A stretch of 6,025 bases of DNA from an uncultured Synergistales bacterium (GTDB taxonomy: Bacteria > Synergistota > Synergistia > Synergistales > Aminobacteriaceae): the NCBI GenBank assembly GCA_905233335.1, contig CAJOED010000085.1, positions 1 through 6,025 of the forward strand, read 5' to 3'. Below, piece by piece: positions 6,008 through 6,025 of the stretch. Made by a program: the position numbers and the translations under genes. The notes below the pieces were generated by a model. The model was not told the DNA's origin and did not search any database. It saw nothing but the letters and a program-made list of their open reading frames with translations. Every line of letters starts with the position of its first letter. Within the stretch, counting starts at the first letter, position 1.

Positions 6008-6025
6008 CTACTTCATTACTTCATT
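6008..6025 (-). CDS. Possible 3' end of an upstream gene, perhaps TRAP binding protein dctP
   Basis: Only the last codons could be in the window. One frame reads NEVMK then TAG (6010-6008), just before the hairpin. The other two frames also close within the 18 bases (TAA at 6018-6016, TGA at 6023-6021), so the exact frame is uncertain. The identity is inferred only from the common gene order dctP-dctQ-dctM. Confidence 0.3.
   Translation of the reverse strand, partial: NEVMK

Overview
The window is about 6 kb of a bacterial chromosome in which every credible gene lies on the minus strand, so genes are read from high to low coordinates. GC is roughly one half in the genes and much lower in the 3.42-3.53 kb intergenic gap. 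Strong GGAGG-type ribosome sites, U-tract terminators, a TRAP transporter and a CoA-acylating aldehyde dehydrogenase suggest an anaerobic, acid- or sulfonate-using fermenter. Synergistota or an anaerobic Firmicute would fit, but this lineage guess is inference; no rRNA or marker gene is present.

Layout in transcription order: (1) 6025-6008, possibly the last codons of an upstream gene, by context the TRAP binding protein dctP. (2) 5995-5953, a perfect 13-bp inverted repeat whose 17-nt loop on the coding strand is GGGGTGGGTGGGTGGGA, a textbook G-quadruplex motif with one-base loops. (3) dctQ (5921-5403) and dctM (5406-3943), the membrane subunits of a TRAP importer, overlapping by ATGA. (4) A terminator, a 93-codon double-CxxC protein of unknown function, and a second terminator with the same internal core. 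(5) A promoter region and a 616-residue ThDP-dependent enzyme of the acetolactate synthase/decarboxylase superfamily. (6) 27 bp further on, a 493-residue stand-alone CoA-acylating aldehyde dehydrogenase most like SauS and the N-terminal half of AdhE.

Working model (inference): the TRAP system imports a small organic acid, possibly a sulfonate or 2-oxoacid. The ThDP enzyme and the dehydrogenase act on consecutive intermediates. One option is decarboxylation of a 2-oxoacid to an aldehyde, then oxidation to an acyl-CoA. The other is reduction of an acyl-CoA to an aldehyde (sulfoacetaldehyde in SauS-type pathways), which the ThDP enzyme then cleaves. The substrate cannot be decided from this window.

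The most unusual element is the hairpin carrying the G-quadruplex loop between the presumed dctP and dctQ. It could set the expression ratio between the binding protein and the membrane subunits.
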